This document shows positions 1 to 6,263 of a stretch of DNA of 64,000 nucleotides, in pieces. The stretch comes from Prochlorococcus sp. AG-347-E23. Lineage in GTDB: Bacteria; Cyanobacteriota; Cyanobacteriia; PCC-6307; Cyanobiaceae. The notes beneath the pieces were generated by a model that was not told the origin of the DNA, made no database searches, and was given only the letters and a program-made list of their open reading frames with translations. The stretch lies in the NCBI GenBank assembly GCA_003281685.1, contig QCBH01000002.1, positions 1 to 64,000 on the forward strand, read 5' to 3'. A program made the position numbers and the translations under genes. Numbering within the stretch: position 1 is the stretch's first letter; the number at the start of each line of letters is the position of its first letter.

Positions 1-105
1 GTAAGCGTTGCTGCTGGTACATACCAAAAAAGTAATTGGTCCTCAATGGAGTGGTTTAGCGTTAATGTCTGTTCTGATTATGCTGAAATAATGGAAAGTG
101 AATGA
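1..105 (+). CDS. C-terminal end of an unidentified protein (partial)
   Basis: An open frame enters from the left edge and ends at TGA 103-105, giving the last 34 residues of a protein with the tail WSSMEWFSVNVCSDYAEIMESE shortened here to its middle part: Trp-rich, then acidic. The stop overlaps the ATG of the next gene by 4 bases (ATGA), so the two are very probably translated as a coupled pair. The fragment is too short for me to name a family. Its partner is a class I glutamine amidotransferase, which hints at, but does not prove, a role in amide or nitrogen chemistry. Confidence 0.6.
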   Translation, partial: VSVAAGTYQKSNWSSMEWFSVNVCSDYAEIMESE

Positions 106-839
106 AGAGAATAAAACGACTATTAGTTTTGCAGCACTTAGAAATAGAAGGACCTGGTCTTTTTGAACAATTTGCTAAAGAAAAAGATTTAAAAATCGAG
201 GTTGTTCGTTTAGATAAAAAAGATAATCTTCCTAAAACAAAAGAAGGTGATTTAATTTTAATTATGGGTGGACCGATGGGAATCAAAGATATTGGGACCG
301 AAAAATACTCATGGCTTAAGTTGGAGAGAGATTTTATTAGAAGAGAATTAGAGAATAATAGACCTATAATCGGTGTTTGCTTAGGTGCTCAGTTGATTGC
401 GAGTGCTGCTGGTGGAGATGTTGAAATTTTAAAATATGGATGCCCTCCAAAAGAATTACCAGAAATTGGATGGTCTCAAATTTTTATTGATAAATCAAAT
501 AGTGACTTTAAAGCAATGTTTGAAGACCCTTTTTATGTACTGCATTGGCATGGAGATAGGATTTTATTACCTAATAAAGCAGTACTCATTGCTAGCAGTG
601 CGCGTTGTAAGGAACAGTTTTTTAGGATTGGTGATTATGCTTACGGATTACAATTTCATATAGAGACAACGGGGACAATGATAAATAAGTGGATTAAAGA
701 AGATAAAGAATTTGTCTTTAAAGGATTGGGATCAAATGGTCAGATAATTTTAAGAGAAGAAAATAAAAAATATAGTGATAAGACTTTTTTAAAAAGAAAG
801 CTTCTCATAAAAAAATTGTTTGAATTATTAGAAAATTAA
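102..839 (+). CDS. Class I glutamine amidotransferase family protein
   Basis: This 245-residue protein has the fold markers of a triad class I glutamine amidotransferase, the enzymes that release ammonia from glutamine for a partner synthetase. The oxyanion-type strand MGGPMG lies near residues 55-60, the nucleophile elbow GVCLGAQ places the catalytic Cys at residue 93, and QFHIE gives His186 and Glu188. It is a stand-alone domain like the GMP-synthase-like amidotransferases, with no fused synthetase. The start overlaps the preceding stop by 4 bases, so the upstream protein is the likely partner. The true substrate is unknown. Family assignment is firm; specificity cannot be read from the sequence. 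Confidence 0.85.
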   Translation: MKRIKRLLVLQHLEIEGPGLFEQFAKEKDLKIEVVRLDKKDNLPKTKEGDLILIMGGPMGIKDIGTEKYSWLKLERDFIRRELENNRPIIGVCLGAQLIASAAGGDVEILKYGCPPKELPEIGWSQIFIDKSNSDFKAMFEDPFYVLHWHGDRILLPNKAVLIASSARCKEQFFRIGDYAYGLQFHIETTGTMINKWIKEDKEFVFKGLGSNGQIILREENKKYSDKTFLKRKLLIKKLFELLEN

Positions 840-861
840 AAAAGAAGATTTCTAATCAAAT

Positions 862-884
862 AAAAAAGGGCTTAATAAAGCCCC
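862..884 (-). terminator. Intrinsic terminator downstream of the hli gene at 912-1040
   Basis: Read on the minus strand, GGGCTT and AAGCCC form a 6-bp stem with a 4-base loop (868-883), followed by six T (862-867). It sits 28 bases past the stop of the minus-strand hli gene. On the plus strand the same hairpin could also end the amidotransferase transcript, but the T-run there is interrupted. Confidence 0.75.
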
Positions 885-911
885 TTATAAATTTAAAAAA
901 AATTATTTTGT

Positions 912-1040
912 TTAGAAAATACCTGGAACTATTTGTCCTGTAAAATAGTAAGCTCCTATAAGAGCAAACATTCCAAGCATTGCAGCTTTACCATTAAACT
1001 TTTCAGCTTTTTCGGTCATGAATTTTTTAGCGAATTCCAT
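912..1040 (-). CDS. hli: High-light-inducible protein, 42 aa
   Basis: The gene encodes a 42-residue single-helix protein of the chlorophyll a/b-binding-like (HLIP/SCP) family. These proteins sit in the thylakoid membrane, bind pigment and protect photosystems under light stress. The diagnostic helix is visible: EKFNGKAAMLGMFALIGAYY, with the N-G-K-A-A-M-L-G arrangement in place of the classical E-x-x-N-G-R-x-A-M. The tail TGQIVPGIF is the one shared by the other hli products in this window. It is monocistronic, with a clear terminator at 862-884. The start is the only ATG that gives a family-like N-terminus (MEFAKKFMTE); an internal Met at residue 8 is an alternative. Confidence 0.9.
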   Translation of the reverse strand: MEFAKKFMTEKAEKFNGKAAMLGMFALIGAYYFTGQIVPGIF

Positions 1041-1170
1041 AATTATTCGAAGTAAATTTATATTTATAATTTAATTATTCCTAATAGGTAATTGATGTAG
1101 TGTTTCATACCTAAATCACATTTTTTCTGAGAATTTTATTTTTAATTTATTTTTCATTAATAATATTAGT

Positions 1171-1236
1171 AATTTAGGAAAGAAACTTTTTTACTAGATC
1201 TTTAGTTTGAATAAGAAGCAATAAAAATAATTTAAT
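1171..1236. repeat. Direct repeat, copy 1 of 2
   Basis: About 65 bases beginning AATTTAGGAAAGAAAC and containing GATCTTTAGTTTGAATAAGA are repeated with few differences at 3450-3517. The copy touches the 3' end of the DsrE-like gene (stop at 1232). I see no open frame in it. It could be a terminator-like or small-RNA element, or the trace of a local duplication. Confidence 0.75.
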
Positions 1237-1609
1237 AGCAAAGCACACTATCTGCTTTAATTGATTCTTCAACTAAAACATCTGGTATAACAAACTCTGC
1301 TGTATATCCATTCAGAAGCTTCTCATCATAACCCCTAGATTGAGCAGACATTCCTGAGACATATATGGTAACTTTTGAATTCTTTAAATTTTGAAGATGT
1401 TCGTATAAATCTCCAGTACCTTCACCAACTATTTCACCAGCCTTTTTGCAATTTAATATTTGTACTCCGTCTCCTGCCAGAAAAAGAGTTACTTTATGAT
1501 CGTTTTTCTCTGCAGTAAGGGCAACCAATAAACCTAAAGTTATTTTATTTTTGGATTCTAAACCGCTGTAAATATGCACTAACACTGTATTGTCAGTAAT
1601 GATAGACAT
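1232..1609 (-). CDS. DsrE-like family protein
   Basis: This 125-residue protein resembles the DsrE/DsrF-like fold: an N-terminal strand VLVHIYSGLE, a helix NKITLGLLVALTAEKNDH, then VTLFLAGDGVQIL and a second half with KVTIYVSGMSAQSRG. DsrE-fold proteins are small sulfur-relay or peroxiredoxin-like proteins, but several subfamilies have no known activity. Cysteines occur at the centre (ILNCKK) and at the C-terminus (SVLCY); I cannot say whether either is catalytic. It is a single minus-strand gene whose stop lies inside direct-repeat copy 1. Fold assignment is fairly likely; function is open. Confidence 0.65.
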   Translation of the reverse strand: MSIITDNTVLVHIYSGLESKNKITLGLLVALTAEKNDHKVTLFLAGDGVQILNCKKAGEIVGEGTGDLYEHLQNLKNSKVTIYVSGMSAQSRGYDEKLLNGYTAEFVIPDVLVEESIKADSVLCY

Positions 1610-1753
1610 TAAATCCTCCCTAAATTTTTTTATATCCTAAATAAAATATATTTTCATTAGCTGTTTTTTTTTTGAAACGCATACTACTTACATAGCTAAA
1701 AGCTAGTAATTGATTGTTGGTCTACATTAGAGAGTAAACAATCCTTTTTTTTA

Positions 1754-1927
1754 ATGAGAAACAAACATAAAAGATCAGCTTTTTTTGATATGTCTGATGA
1801 TCTTTTTTATCGAATATCATTATTAGGATTTTTAGTTGTTTTTAGCTCAATGGTATTTTTCCTAACGAAATATAGAGAAAAAAAAGTTAATAATATAAGT
1901 CAGATCTCCATAACTGAACAAATTTAA
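1754..1927 (+). CDS. Small hypothetical membrane protein, 57 aa
   Basis: The frame encodes a 57-residue protein with a basic N-terminus (MRNKHKRSAFF), one hydrophobic segment around residues 21-38 (ISLLGFLVVFSSMVFFL) and a charged, basic stretch KYREKKVNN after it. This predicts a single-pass membrane protein. It precedes the next plus-strand membrane-protein gene by 14 bases, so the two probably form an operon. I do not recognise a family. Support comes from the coherent membrane topology and the pairing with its neighbour, not from a known homologue. Confidence 0.55.
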   Translation: MRNKHKRSAFFDMSDDLFYRISLLGFLVVFSSMVFFLTKYREKKVNNISQISITEQI

Positions 1928-1941
1928 TTTTTAAAGCATTA

Positions 1942-2298
1942 ATGCAAAGATTTATAATTTCACCGTTATTTGCTTTATCTAGGTTTTTTATAAATATTTA
2001 CGGAATATTTTTAAAGTTTTTTCTTCAATTAAATGGTGGTTATTGGTCAAGAATTGGTTTAGCCGAAAATATTACAGAGGAAAGAATAAAAAAAAGAAGA
2101 TTATATATCTTGCCTTTTTATATTCTTCTGGCTTTATTGTTTGGATTACTATCTGCTCTATATTGGTATTTTGTTATTCTCCATGTACCACTTTCAATAG
2201 AAAGATATTTAAGTCCTTTGAATAACAAAATTGCTTTAATAATTGCTTTTGCTACTTTCTTTGGTTGGCTTTATATTCTTTGTAAAACAAAAAAATAA
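1942..2298 (+). CDS. Hypothetical membrane protein, 118 aa
   Basis: The 118-residue product has an amphipathic hydrophobic N-terminus (residues 5-30) and two clear transmembrane helices: LYILPFYILLALLFGLLSALYWYFVILHV (shown in parts; about residues 54-82) and IALIIAFATFFGWLYIL (about 97-113), ending in a basic KTKK tail. It is probably cotranscribed with the 57-aa gene 14 bases upstream. I recognise no motif that gives a function. A shorter frame on the same strand overlaps it but lacks membrane character, so this frame is preferred. Confidence 0.65.
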   Translation: MQRFIISPLFALSRFFINIYGIFLKFFLQLNGGYWSRIGLAENITEERIKKRRLYILPFYILLALLFGLLSALYWYFVILHVPLSIERYLSPLNNKIALIIAFATFFGWLYILCKTKK

Positions 2299-2684
2299 AA
2301 TGCTTAATAAGAGATGATGTGGTCCCATGATTAAAGATTGATTTAATCATGATTAAATCAATCTTAAGGATTCATGCAAAATATCTGTGACCGATTAATT
2401 TAATTGTACGACAGTTCTGGTGATCGACTCGGCCAAGGTTGACCAAATAGATCTTCACTAATCCATGGTCTGCAATACCAAGGCAAATTAACTCATCTAA
2501 CCTTTACGGAAAGAAAGTTAAATGATCAGAAATTAAACTTTCGGGATTAATTCTGAACTATCTTAAAAATAAAGTCGTTTGTAAAGCATGAAGAAGTGAG
2601 TAATCACTTTTACTTTCAAAACTAATTTCTAAGAAAATTCTTAATCTGATTATTAAATAGATCTCCTTTCTGTCGTCACCTTTT
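2299..2684 (+). other. Gene-free stretch; possible small RNA
   Basis: No convincing open frame is present on either strand for about 465 bases (2299-2764). The stretch opens with a perfect 32-bp palindrome (2334-2365). From about 2390 to 2560 its composition is less AT-rich than ordinary spacers here, with blocks such as GATCGACTCGGCCAAGGTT, and a hairpin terminator follows at 2685-2714. A noncoding transcript of roughly 300 nucleotides on the plus strand is therefore possible. I could not match it to tmRNA, RNase P RNA, SRP RNA or a known Yfr RNA by eye. Confidence 0.3.
2334..2365. repeat. Perfect 32-bp palindrome
   Basis: The 16-base arm AAGATTGATTTAATCA is followed immediately by its exact reverse complement TGATTAAATCAATCTT with no spacer. 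It lies 36 bases after the stop of the 118-aa gene. It could be a transcript-end hairpin, although no T-run follows, or a binding site for a dimeric protein. Confidence 0.85.
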
Positions 2685-2714
2685 AAAAAAAGACCTATAA
2701 AAGGGTCTTTTTTT
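2685..2714. terminator. Bidirectional intrinsic terminator
   Basis: AAAAAAAGACC and GGTCTTTTTTT form an 11-bp stem around an 8-base loop. A-runs on one side and T-runs on the other make it functional in both directions. On the minus strand it lies 50 bases past the 43-aa gene; on the plus strand it would end any transcript from 2299-2684. Confidence 0.8.
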
Positions 2715-2764
2715 ATGTCTTAAATTTTATTGATTAACTGTTAATCCAAAAATAACTAAATAAT

Positions 2765-2896
2765 TTATCTCGCTCTTTCGTGATCAGCTAATGCTTTTTC
2801 AAAAATAGAAAAGAAAGTACAAATGCTATTTAATGCAATCAACAAAAAAACTACTGATCTTCCTTGTTGATTTAATTGAAGTAATCTTTGAGTCAT
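2765..2896 (-). CDS. Small hypothetical membrane protein, 43 aa
   Basis: The 43-residue product is MTQRLLQLNQQGRSV followed by a hydrophobic segment VFLLIALNSICTFFSIF (about residues 15-32) and a charged tail EKALADHERAR. This predicts a single membrane helix. The start lies 4 bases after the stop of the 60-aa gene on the same strand, which supports a two-gene operon ended by the terminator at 2685-2714. No family recognised. Confidence 0.55.
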   Translation of the reverse strand: MTQRLLQLNQQGRSVVFLLIALNSICTFFSIFEKALADHERAR

Positions 2897-2900
2897 ACTC

Positions 2901-3083
2901 TTAATAATCGTCGTTATAATCAGATGGACTACCAGTTAAAGAACAAACAACTGATTCCTCTTTTTTCATTTCTTTTATTTCCATTATTGGTCTTCCCATT
3001 TTCTTAAGAACATCTATATCTTCTTTAGTCTGACAGCGAGCAATTATGTTTCCTTTTTGATCAAAGCAACTGTAGTAAGTCAT
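2901..3083 (-). CDS. Small hypothetical protein, 60 aa
   Basis: A soluble-looking 60-residue protein starting MTYYSCFDQKGNIIARC, with two further features: a predicted helix TKEDIDVLKKMGRPIMEIKEMKKEE and a short acidic tail SDYNDDY. Three cysteines are present (residues 6, 17 and in VVCSL), which might bind a metal or form a disulfide; this is conjecture. It is the first gene of the probable operon with the 43-aa membrane protein, 4 bases apart. I do not recognise a named family. Confidence 0.6.
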   Translation of the reverse strand: MTYYSCFDQKGNIIARCQTKEDIDVLKKMGRPIMEIKEMKKEESVVCSLTGSPSDYNDDY

Positions 3084-3198
3084 TTTATTAAATGCAATTT
3101 AAAGTTTATGGTTGATTTCAGTTGTAGCAACGCAACCGACTCATGACAACCATATCTTTAATTTAGGTCAGCCATAGATTTAAATGGCTAAAAAAAAA

Positions 3199-3283
3199 TA
3201 CCTCTTTCCGTACCTAAATGTTCCTCAAACCGCACACATTAGATACGCAGTGTTTTAATCAAATCAATTAGAACAAAGAGGTA
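3199..3283 (+). other. Long-range inverted repeat; possible structured leader
   Basis: TACCTCTTT at 3199-3207 is perfectly complementary to AAAGAGGTA at 3275-3283, which would close a structure of about 85 nucleotides ending 27 bases before the ATG of the 45-aa gene. Inside it, ACAC at about 3234 and GTGT at about 3250 could form a second short stem. It may be a regulatory 5' leader or a small RNA. A Yfr1-like core (ACTCCTCACAC) is not present. Confidence 0.35.
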
Positions 3284-3310
3284 GTTAAACAAATTTTCAA
3301 AGGAGAATTT

Positions 3311-3448
3311 ATGAGTGGAGATTTTGAGACCCTTGAAATTAATCAACCAAAAATTAAATATTTAAAACCAGAAGACAATACAGAATGGTTAGATAAATTA
3401 ATTAATAATATTGAGGACATGAAGAACAAGATATCAAAAGATTCTTAG
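3311..3448 (+). CDS. Small hypothetical protein, 45 aa
   Basis: This 45-residue acidic protein (MSGDFETLEINQPK..., then EDNTEWLDKLINNIEDMKNKI) is preceded by a strong Shine-Dalgarno sequence, AAAGGAG, 6 bases before the ATG. That ribosome site is better than those of most genes here and argues that the frame is translated. The second half predicts an amphipathic helix. No family recognised. It may be controlled by the possible leader structure at 3199-3283, and it ends at direct-repeat copy 2. Confidence 0.65.
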   Translation: MSGDFETLEINQPKIKYLKPEDNTEWLDKLINNIEDMKNKISKDS

Positions 3449-3449
3449 A

Positions 3450-3517
3450 AATTTAAGAAAGAAACTTTTTTATTTGATCTTTAGTTTGAATGAGAAGCAA
3501 TTCAAAAAAGAATTTAA
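3450..3517. repeat. Direct repeat, copy 2 of 2
   Basis: This is the second copy of the element at 1171-1236, sharing AAGAAAGAAAC, then TGATCTTTAGTTTGAAT and GAGAAGCAAT, with small length changes in its A-rich end. It begins 2 bases past the stop of the 45-aa gene. Each copy lies at the 3' end of a gene, but the two flanking genes are in opposite orientation to each other. Confidence 0.75.
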
Positions 3518-3583
3518 ATTTTGTATTTAAGGTAACCGCTTTTTTCTGAATATTATTCAGAATAAGATTCCGACTATTTTTTT

Positions 3584-3727
3584 ATGAAAAAAAAATTAGA
3601 TGAAAATTCTTATGAAAAAAGAATTGAAAATATAGAAAAAGGAAAATCTTATTTAAAAAGTAATGGATTTTTTAAATCAAAATCTAATCTATTCGAAGAC
3701 ATACAAAAATTTATTTATAAAAGGTAA
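3584..3727 (+). CDS. Small hypothetical basic protein, 47 aa
   Basis: A 47-residue lysine-rich protein (MKKKLDENSYEKRIENIEKG, then YLKSNGFFKSKSNLFEDI). It has no membrane segment. The only support is an uninterrupted frame with a sensible start and a residue pattern resembling other small Prochlorococcus proteins. AT-rich DNA can create such Lys/Asn/Phe-rich frames by chance, so I rate it with caution. Confidence 0.4.
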   Translation: MKKKLDENSYEKRIENIEKGKSYLKSNGFFKSKSNLFEDIQKFIYKR

Positions 3728-3845
3728 TTTAAAAAAAATTTTTTACTTTTGATTAACTAAATCTCTCCATAAGCAAGCCATCACATAAAAGAAAGAAAGA
3801 CTTGAAAAGGTTAGGAGAAAAAAAGAATGGGTCAATTTTCTATAA

Positions 3846-3950
3846 CTAAATTAATCCCAATAATCCTGCAGTAAAACCAACAGCAGCGAAGAAAAGGAAC
3901 TCGATTAAATCTCTTGGGGCAGAGTTCATAAAAAAACTGATTTGAGTCAT
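3846..3950 (-). CDS. Very small membrane protein, 34 aa
   Basis: The 34-residue product (MTQISFFMNSAPRDLIEFLF, then FAAVGFTAGLLGLI) ends in one hydrophobic helix that reaches the C-terminus. It lies 4 bases after the stop of the 64-aa exported-protein gene on the same strand, so the pair is probably one operon. I do not recognise the family. A Met at residue 8 is a possible alternative start. Confidence 0.5.
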   Translation of the reverse strand: MTQISFFMNSAPRDLIEFLFFAAVGFTAGLLGLI

Positions 3951-3954
3951 AATT

Positions 3955-4149
3955 TTATGACTTGAGAGAATCTCTTAAATCAAACTTTTCAGCTTTTTCA
4001 ATTTGACACTCAGTATCATCTTCAGCACATTTGATTTCAGCTTTTTTGTTCATGTGGCTACTACAACCGCCTGCTATGACTGGTAAACCGGTCGTAGCCG
4101 TAAAACCAGTTAAACATGCAAATGCGATATAAGGAAAAAGTCTTTTCAT
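3955..4149 (-). CDS. Small exported protein, possible lipoprotein, 64 aa
   Basis: The 64-residue protein begins with a signal-peptide-like stretch: basic MKR, hydrophobic LFPYIAFACLTGFTATTGLPVIA, then GGCSS. Cys29 after a small-residue stretch resembles a lipobox, although the -3 residue is not the usual Leu. The mature part is hydrophilic and carries two more cysteines (EIKCAEDDTECQIEK) spaced seven residues apart, which could form a disulfide in the periplasm. It is followed 4 bases later by the 34-aa membrane protein. Function unknown. Confidence 0.6.
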   Translation of the reverse strand: MKRLFPYIAFACLTGFTATTGLPVIAGGCSSHMNKKAEIKCAEDDTECQIEKAEKFDLRDSLKS

Positions 4150-4350
4150 TTAATTATTACTTTATGTAAACTCATTATGTTACATAAAAAGCTCAAGTGT
4201 GAGTAGCTGATAATTCGCGTGCACCCTATACCAATCATCTAAAGTGATTTAGCAAACCTATGAGTTTTCTATTTATCTGAGTATTTTTACTTATATGTTG
4301 AGTTGAAGACTTTAAATAATTAATGTGTGTTTTGGGTTTATATATAAGTC

Positions 4351-4506
4351 ATGGATAAAGAACATTTAATTGATTTAATATCTAATAGCATTATTTCTGA
4401 GATTAAAGATCTCGAAATTAATGAGGAAAAATTTATTTCAAATAATTATTTAAATAATCTGAATTTAAATCAGCTTAGAATAATTTCTAAAGAATTTATT
4501 TTGTAA
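4351..4506 (+). CDS. Small hypothetical protein, 51 aa
   Basis: A 51-residue acidic protein (MDKEHLIDLISNSIISEIKD, then LEINEEKFISNNYLNNLNLNQ and a short helix LRIISKEFIL). It is predicted to be helical and soluble. No family recognised. The tail pattern NLNQLRIISKEF looks like a small helix-turn-helix or SAP-like end, but this is only an impression. The frame is supported by its length without stops in an AT-rich spacer. Confidence 0.4.
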   Translation: MDKEHLIDLISNSIISEIKDLEINEEKFISNNYLNNLNLNQLRIISKEFIL

Positions 4507-4585
4507 TTTTTATTGAATATTTATTTAAATATAATGAGATTTTCTTTACTATCATTCCAATTTTAATAAGTTAATACCTTTTAAT

Positions 4586-4771
4586 ATGAATGATTCAGAA
4601 GAATTTAAACCTAGCCTTAAACAAATAAATGAGGATATCAGACCTACATGGGAAGATATCAAAAAACAATCAGAAGTTTTAGTTAACAAACTTGGTTGTC
4701 CTAGATCATTTGTAGGAGGGATGCTACATGCAATAGCGAGCGACTTCTCTGATATGAAAACTTGGGAATAA
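4586..4771 (+). CDS. Small hypothetical protein, 61 aa
   Basis: The 61-residue protein starts MNDSEEFKPSLKQINEDIRP and contains the less AT-driven stretch TWEDIKKQSEVLVNKLG, then CPRSFVGGMLHAIASDFSDM. Its varied residue use (Trp, His, Cys, Pro) argues for a real gene in this AT-rich DNA. It is cytoplasmic by composition. It stands alone on the plus strand, convergent with the Fe-S carrier-like gene. Family unknown to me. Confidence 0.6.
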   Translation: MNDSEEFKPSLKQINEDIRPTWEDIKKQSEVLVNKLGCPRSFVGGMLHAIASDFSDMKTWE

Positions 4772-4813
4772 ATAAAAAAACTTAACACTTGCACCCTTTT
4801 AAAATTGCAACTG

Positions 4814-5146
4814 TTATTTTATTAATTTAAAACCTGAGCCACATGAACTTTTTGTAGCACCTTTAGGAGTACTTATTAAAAATCCTCCTCCAGTTAAATC
4901 TTGATAATGGTCAAGAGTAAGTTCATCTAATAAACTTTTTTGAGAATCTGGGGCGTAAATAGTTAAGCCATCAGTTCTAGCAACAGGAATTCCTGATTCT
5001 TTCCAAACATTTACTCTTAAAAACATCCACCCAACATCAAGATTATCATGTTGCAAATATAAAAATATTTTTCCAGGTGTACCACGATATATCGATTGCC
5101 TTAACAATTCATTTGAAGCAGCCTTTGTGATAATTAAGGGACTCAA
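4814..5146 (-). CDS. HesB/IscA-like Fe-S carrier family protein
   Basis: The 110-residue product has the size and layout of A-type iron-sulfur carriers: ITKAASNELLRQ at the N-terminus, a beta-rich middle, and the C-terminal SSCGSGF, which corresponds to the CGC-x-SF end of HesB/IscA. Only one cysteine of that pair remains (Cys near residue 102), and the upstream cysteine of the classical three-Cys set is absent. It therefore probably does not carry a cluster in the standard way and belongs to a divergent cyanobacterial branch. The DLTGGGFLISTPKG segment matches the family's last strands. It stands alone on the minus strand. Confidence 0.65.
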   Translation of the reverse strand: MSPLIITKAASNELLRQSIYRGTPGKIFLYLQHDNLDVGWMFLRVNVWKESGIPVARTDGLTIYAPDSQKSLLDELTLDHYQDLTGGGFLISTPKGATKSSCGSGFKLIK

Positions 5147-5411
5147 TTTTTTAAATTTGCTTAAAACAATTAGTCAACTTATTATAAATTCTAAAATTTA
5201 AGCTTTATCTTGAGTAAATAAGTTATCAGGATATGAAAACAATGTAATCTTAGATACCAACAGGTATTTAGTTAATTGATTATAAATTTAAAACACGAGT
5301 TAACCCGTTCCAATTTGTTGACTCTGAGGTTTTACCGTTGATTCCTTATCTACTTTTAGTTGTTATTCACTAGTTGTGAGATTCAAAAACGGTCTTTATC
5401 TAATCTAAACC

Positions 5412-5549
5412 ATGAAAAAGAAAATCGTAAAAAAATACGCTGAATTAATGCATCAGGCTCAACAAGCTGCTGGAAGAAAAGAAGCTGTTGGACTATTACA
5501 TAAGGCAGCAAAGTTAAAAAATAAATTCGATAACTTTGAAATGATGTAG
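5412..5549 (+). CDS. Small hypothetical helical protein, 45 aa
   Basis: A 45-residue basic, alanine- and lysine-rich protein (MKKKIVKKYAELMHQAQQAA, then GRKEAVGLLHKAAKLKNKF) that should form two amphipathic helices. The high Ala/Gln/His content is unlike chance AT-rich translation, which supports a real gene. A good terminator follows at 5581-5603. It may be a nucleic-acid or protein-binding small protein; no family recognised. Confidence 0.65.
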   Translation: MKKKIVKKYAELMHQAQQAAGRKEAVGLLHKAAKLKNKFDNFEMM

Positions 5550-5580
5550 CCTATTATTTATTGAAAGTCGATCTAAATAA

Positions 5581-5603
5581 GGGGCAATAGCTCCTTTTTT
5601 TTT
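5581..5603 (+). terminator. Intrinsic terminator of the 45-aa gene
   Basis: GGGGC and GCTCC pair (with one G-T wobble) around an AATA loop and are followed by nine T. It lies about 30 bases past the stop at 5549. Confidence 0.75.
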
Positions 5604-5690
5604 AAACACACTCATCACAGATAGAAAAATAAAAAAAAGCTGGCCTAGATCCATAAAAAGCAAGCTCTCATTACGATTAAATTTAAATAT

Positions 5691-5870
5691 TTATGCTAGC
5701 AATTTACAATTAAGCTCTATTATTCCTTTATCCATAAGGCAACCAATTTTTAAAACTAGTGCCATATCTAACCTTGAAAATTCTGATTGATGATCTGCAA
5801 TCCAATCCAATTCGGATAAAGTTATTGATCCAGTTGCATTAACTAGGAGAAAAAGAATACCTAAATTCAT
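5691..5870 (-). CDS. Small hypothetical protein, 59 aa
   Basis: The 59-residue product (MNLGILFLLVNATGSITLSE, then LDWIADHQSEFSRLDMALVL and KIGCLMDKGIIELNCKLL) reads like a compact helical domain. The pattern TLSELDWIADHQ...FSR.. followed by a linker and DKGII resembles a winged-helix arrangement, but I cannot assign a family. It is the last gene of the minus-strand row beginning at the hli gene at 6370, 2 bases after the 29-aa gene, so it may be coexpressed with the hli cluster. Confidence 0.6.
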   Translation of the reverse strand: MNLGILFLLVNATGSITLSELDWIADHQSEFSRLDMALVLKIGCLMDKGIIELNCKLLA

Positions 5871-5872
5871 TT

Positions 5873-5962
5873 TTAATTAGTAGCTTTTTTTCCCTTAGCT
5901 ATCATTACCACTGGCACTAATAGATATGTAAAGAAGGAGATCAAGAAAATGTCTATGTTCAT
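5873..5962 (-). CDS. Very small membrane protein, 29 aa
   Basis: A 29-residue peptide, MNIDIFLISFFTYLLVPVVM followed by IAKGKKATN, is one membrane helix with a positively charged end. It is packed between the 42-aa hli gene (1 base upstream) and the 59-aa gene (2 bases downstream) on the same strand. This packing and the photosystem-subunit-like size suggest a thylakoid microprotein expressed with the Hli proteins. The family is unknown to me, and the function is inference from context. Confidence 0.55.
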   Translation of the reverse strand: MNIDIFLISFFTYLLVPVVMIAKGKKATN

Positions 5963-5963
5963 T

Positions 5964-6092
5964 TTAAAAAATACCAGGGATGATCCAGCCAAAAAGACCA
6001 TAGTTTACTACCAATGCGAATAAACCCATCATTGCCATTCTTCCATTGGTTCTCTCGGCATTTTGCCAATAAGTTGGTTTTGAGTTTTCCAT
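5964..6092 (-). CDS. hli: High-light-inducible protein, 42 aa
   Basis: The 42-residue product has the HLIP helix NAERTNGRMAMMGLFALVVNY, which keeps the core E-R-x-N-G-R-x-A-M, and ends with the shared tail GWIIPGIF. It is a thylakoid pigment-binding stress protein. Gly-Leu-Phe-Gly before the tail replaces the TTGQ found in the other copies, so it is a distinct Hli type. It is the third hli gene in the minus-strand cluster, 30 bases after the one at 6123, and is followed within 1 base by a 29-aa membrane protein. Confidence 0.9.
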   Translation of the reverse strand: MENSKPTYWQNAERTNGRMAMMGLFALVVNYGLFGWIIPGIF

Positions 6093-6122
6093 TGTTTAAT
6101 TTAGTAATATTTGAATTGGTTT

Positions 6123-6263
6123 TTAAACGAAGCCAGGAATAATTTGTCCAGTAGTTAGATATGCGCCAATAGCAGCAACTAACCCGAGCATTGCAAATCT
6201 GCCATTTAGTGTCTCTGCAACAACCTTTTCTTTTTCGATTGTTTTTGTTTTTGAATTTGTCAT
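6123..6263 (-). CDS. hli: High-light-inducible protein, 46 aa
   Basis: A 46-residue HLIP beginning MTNSKTKTIEKEKVVAETLN and continuing GRFAMLGLVAAIGAYLTTGQ, with tail IIPGFV. The N-G-R-F-A-M motif of the chlorophyll-binding helix is intact. The open frame extends 26 codons further upstream, but that extension runs through the preceding hli gene in another frame and has no family features, so I place the start at the ATG at 6261-6263. This ATG overlaps the upstream stop as TAATG, indicating translational coupling. Role as for other Hli proteins: photoprotection and pigment handling. Confidence 0.92.
   Translation of the reverse strand: MTNSKTKTIEKEKVVAETLNGRFAMLGLVAAIGAYLTTGQIIPGFV

Noticed and set aside
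3199..3283. Yfr1 small RNA
   Set aside because: Size and stems are suggestive, but the invariant ACTCCTCACAC core is absent.
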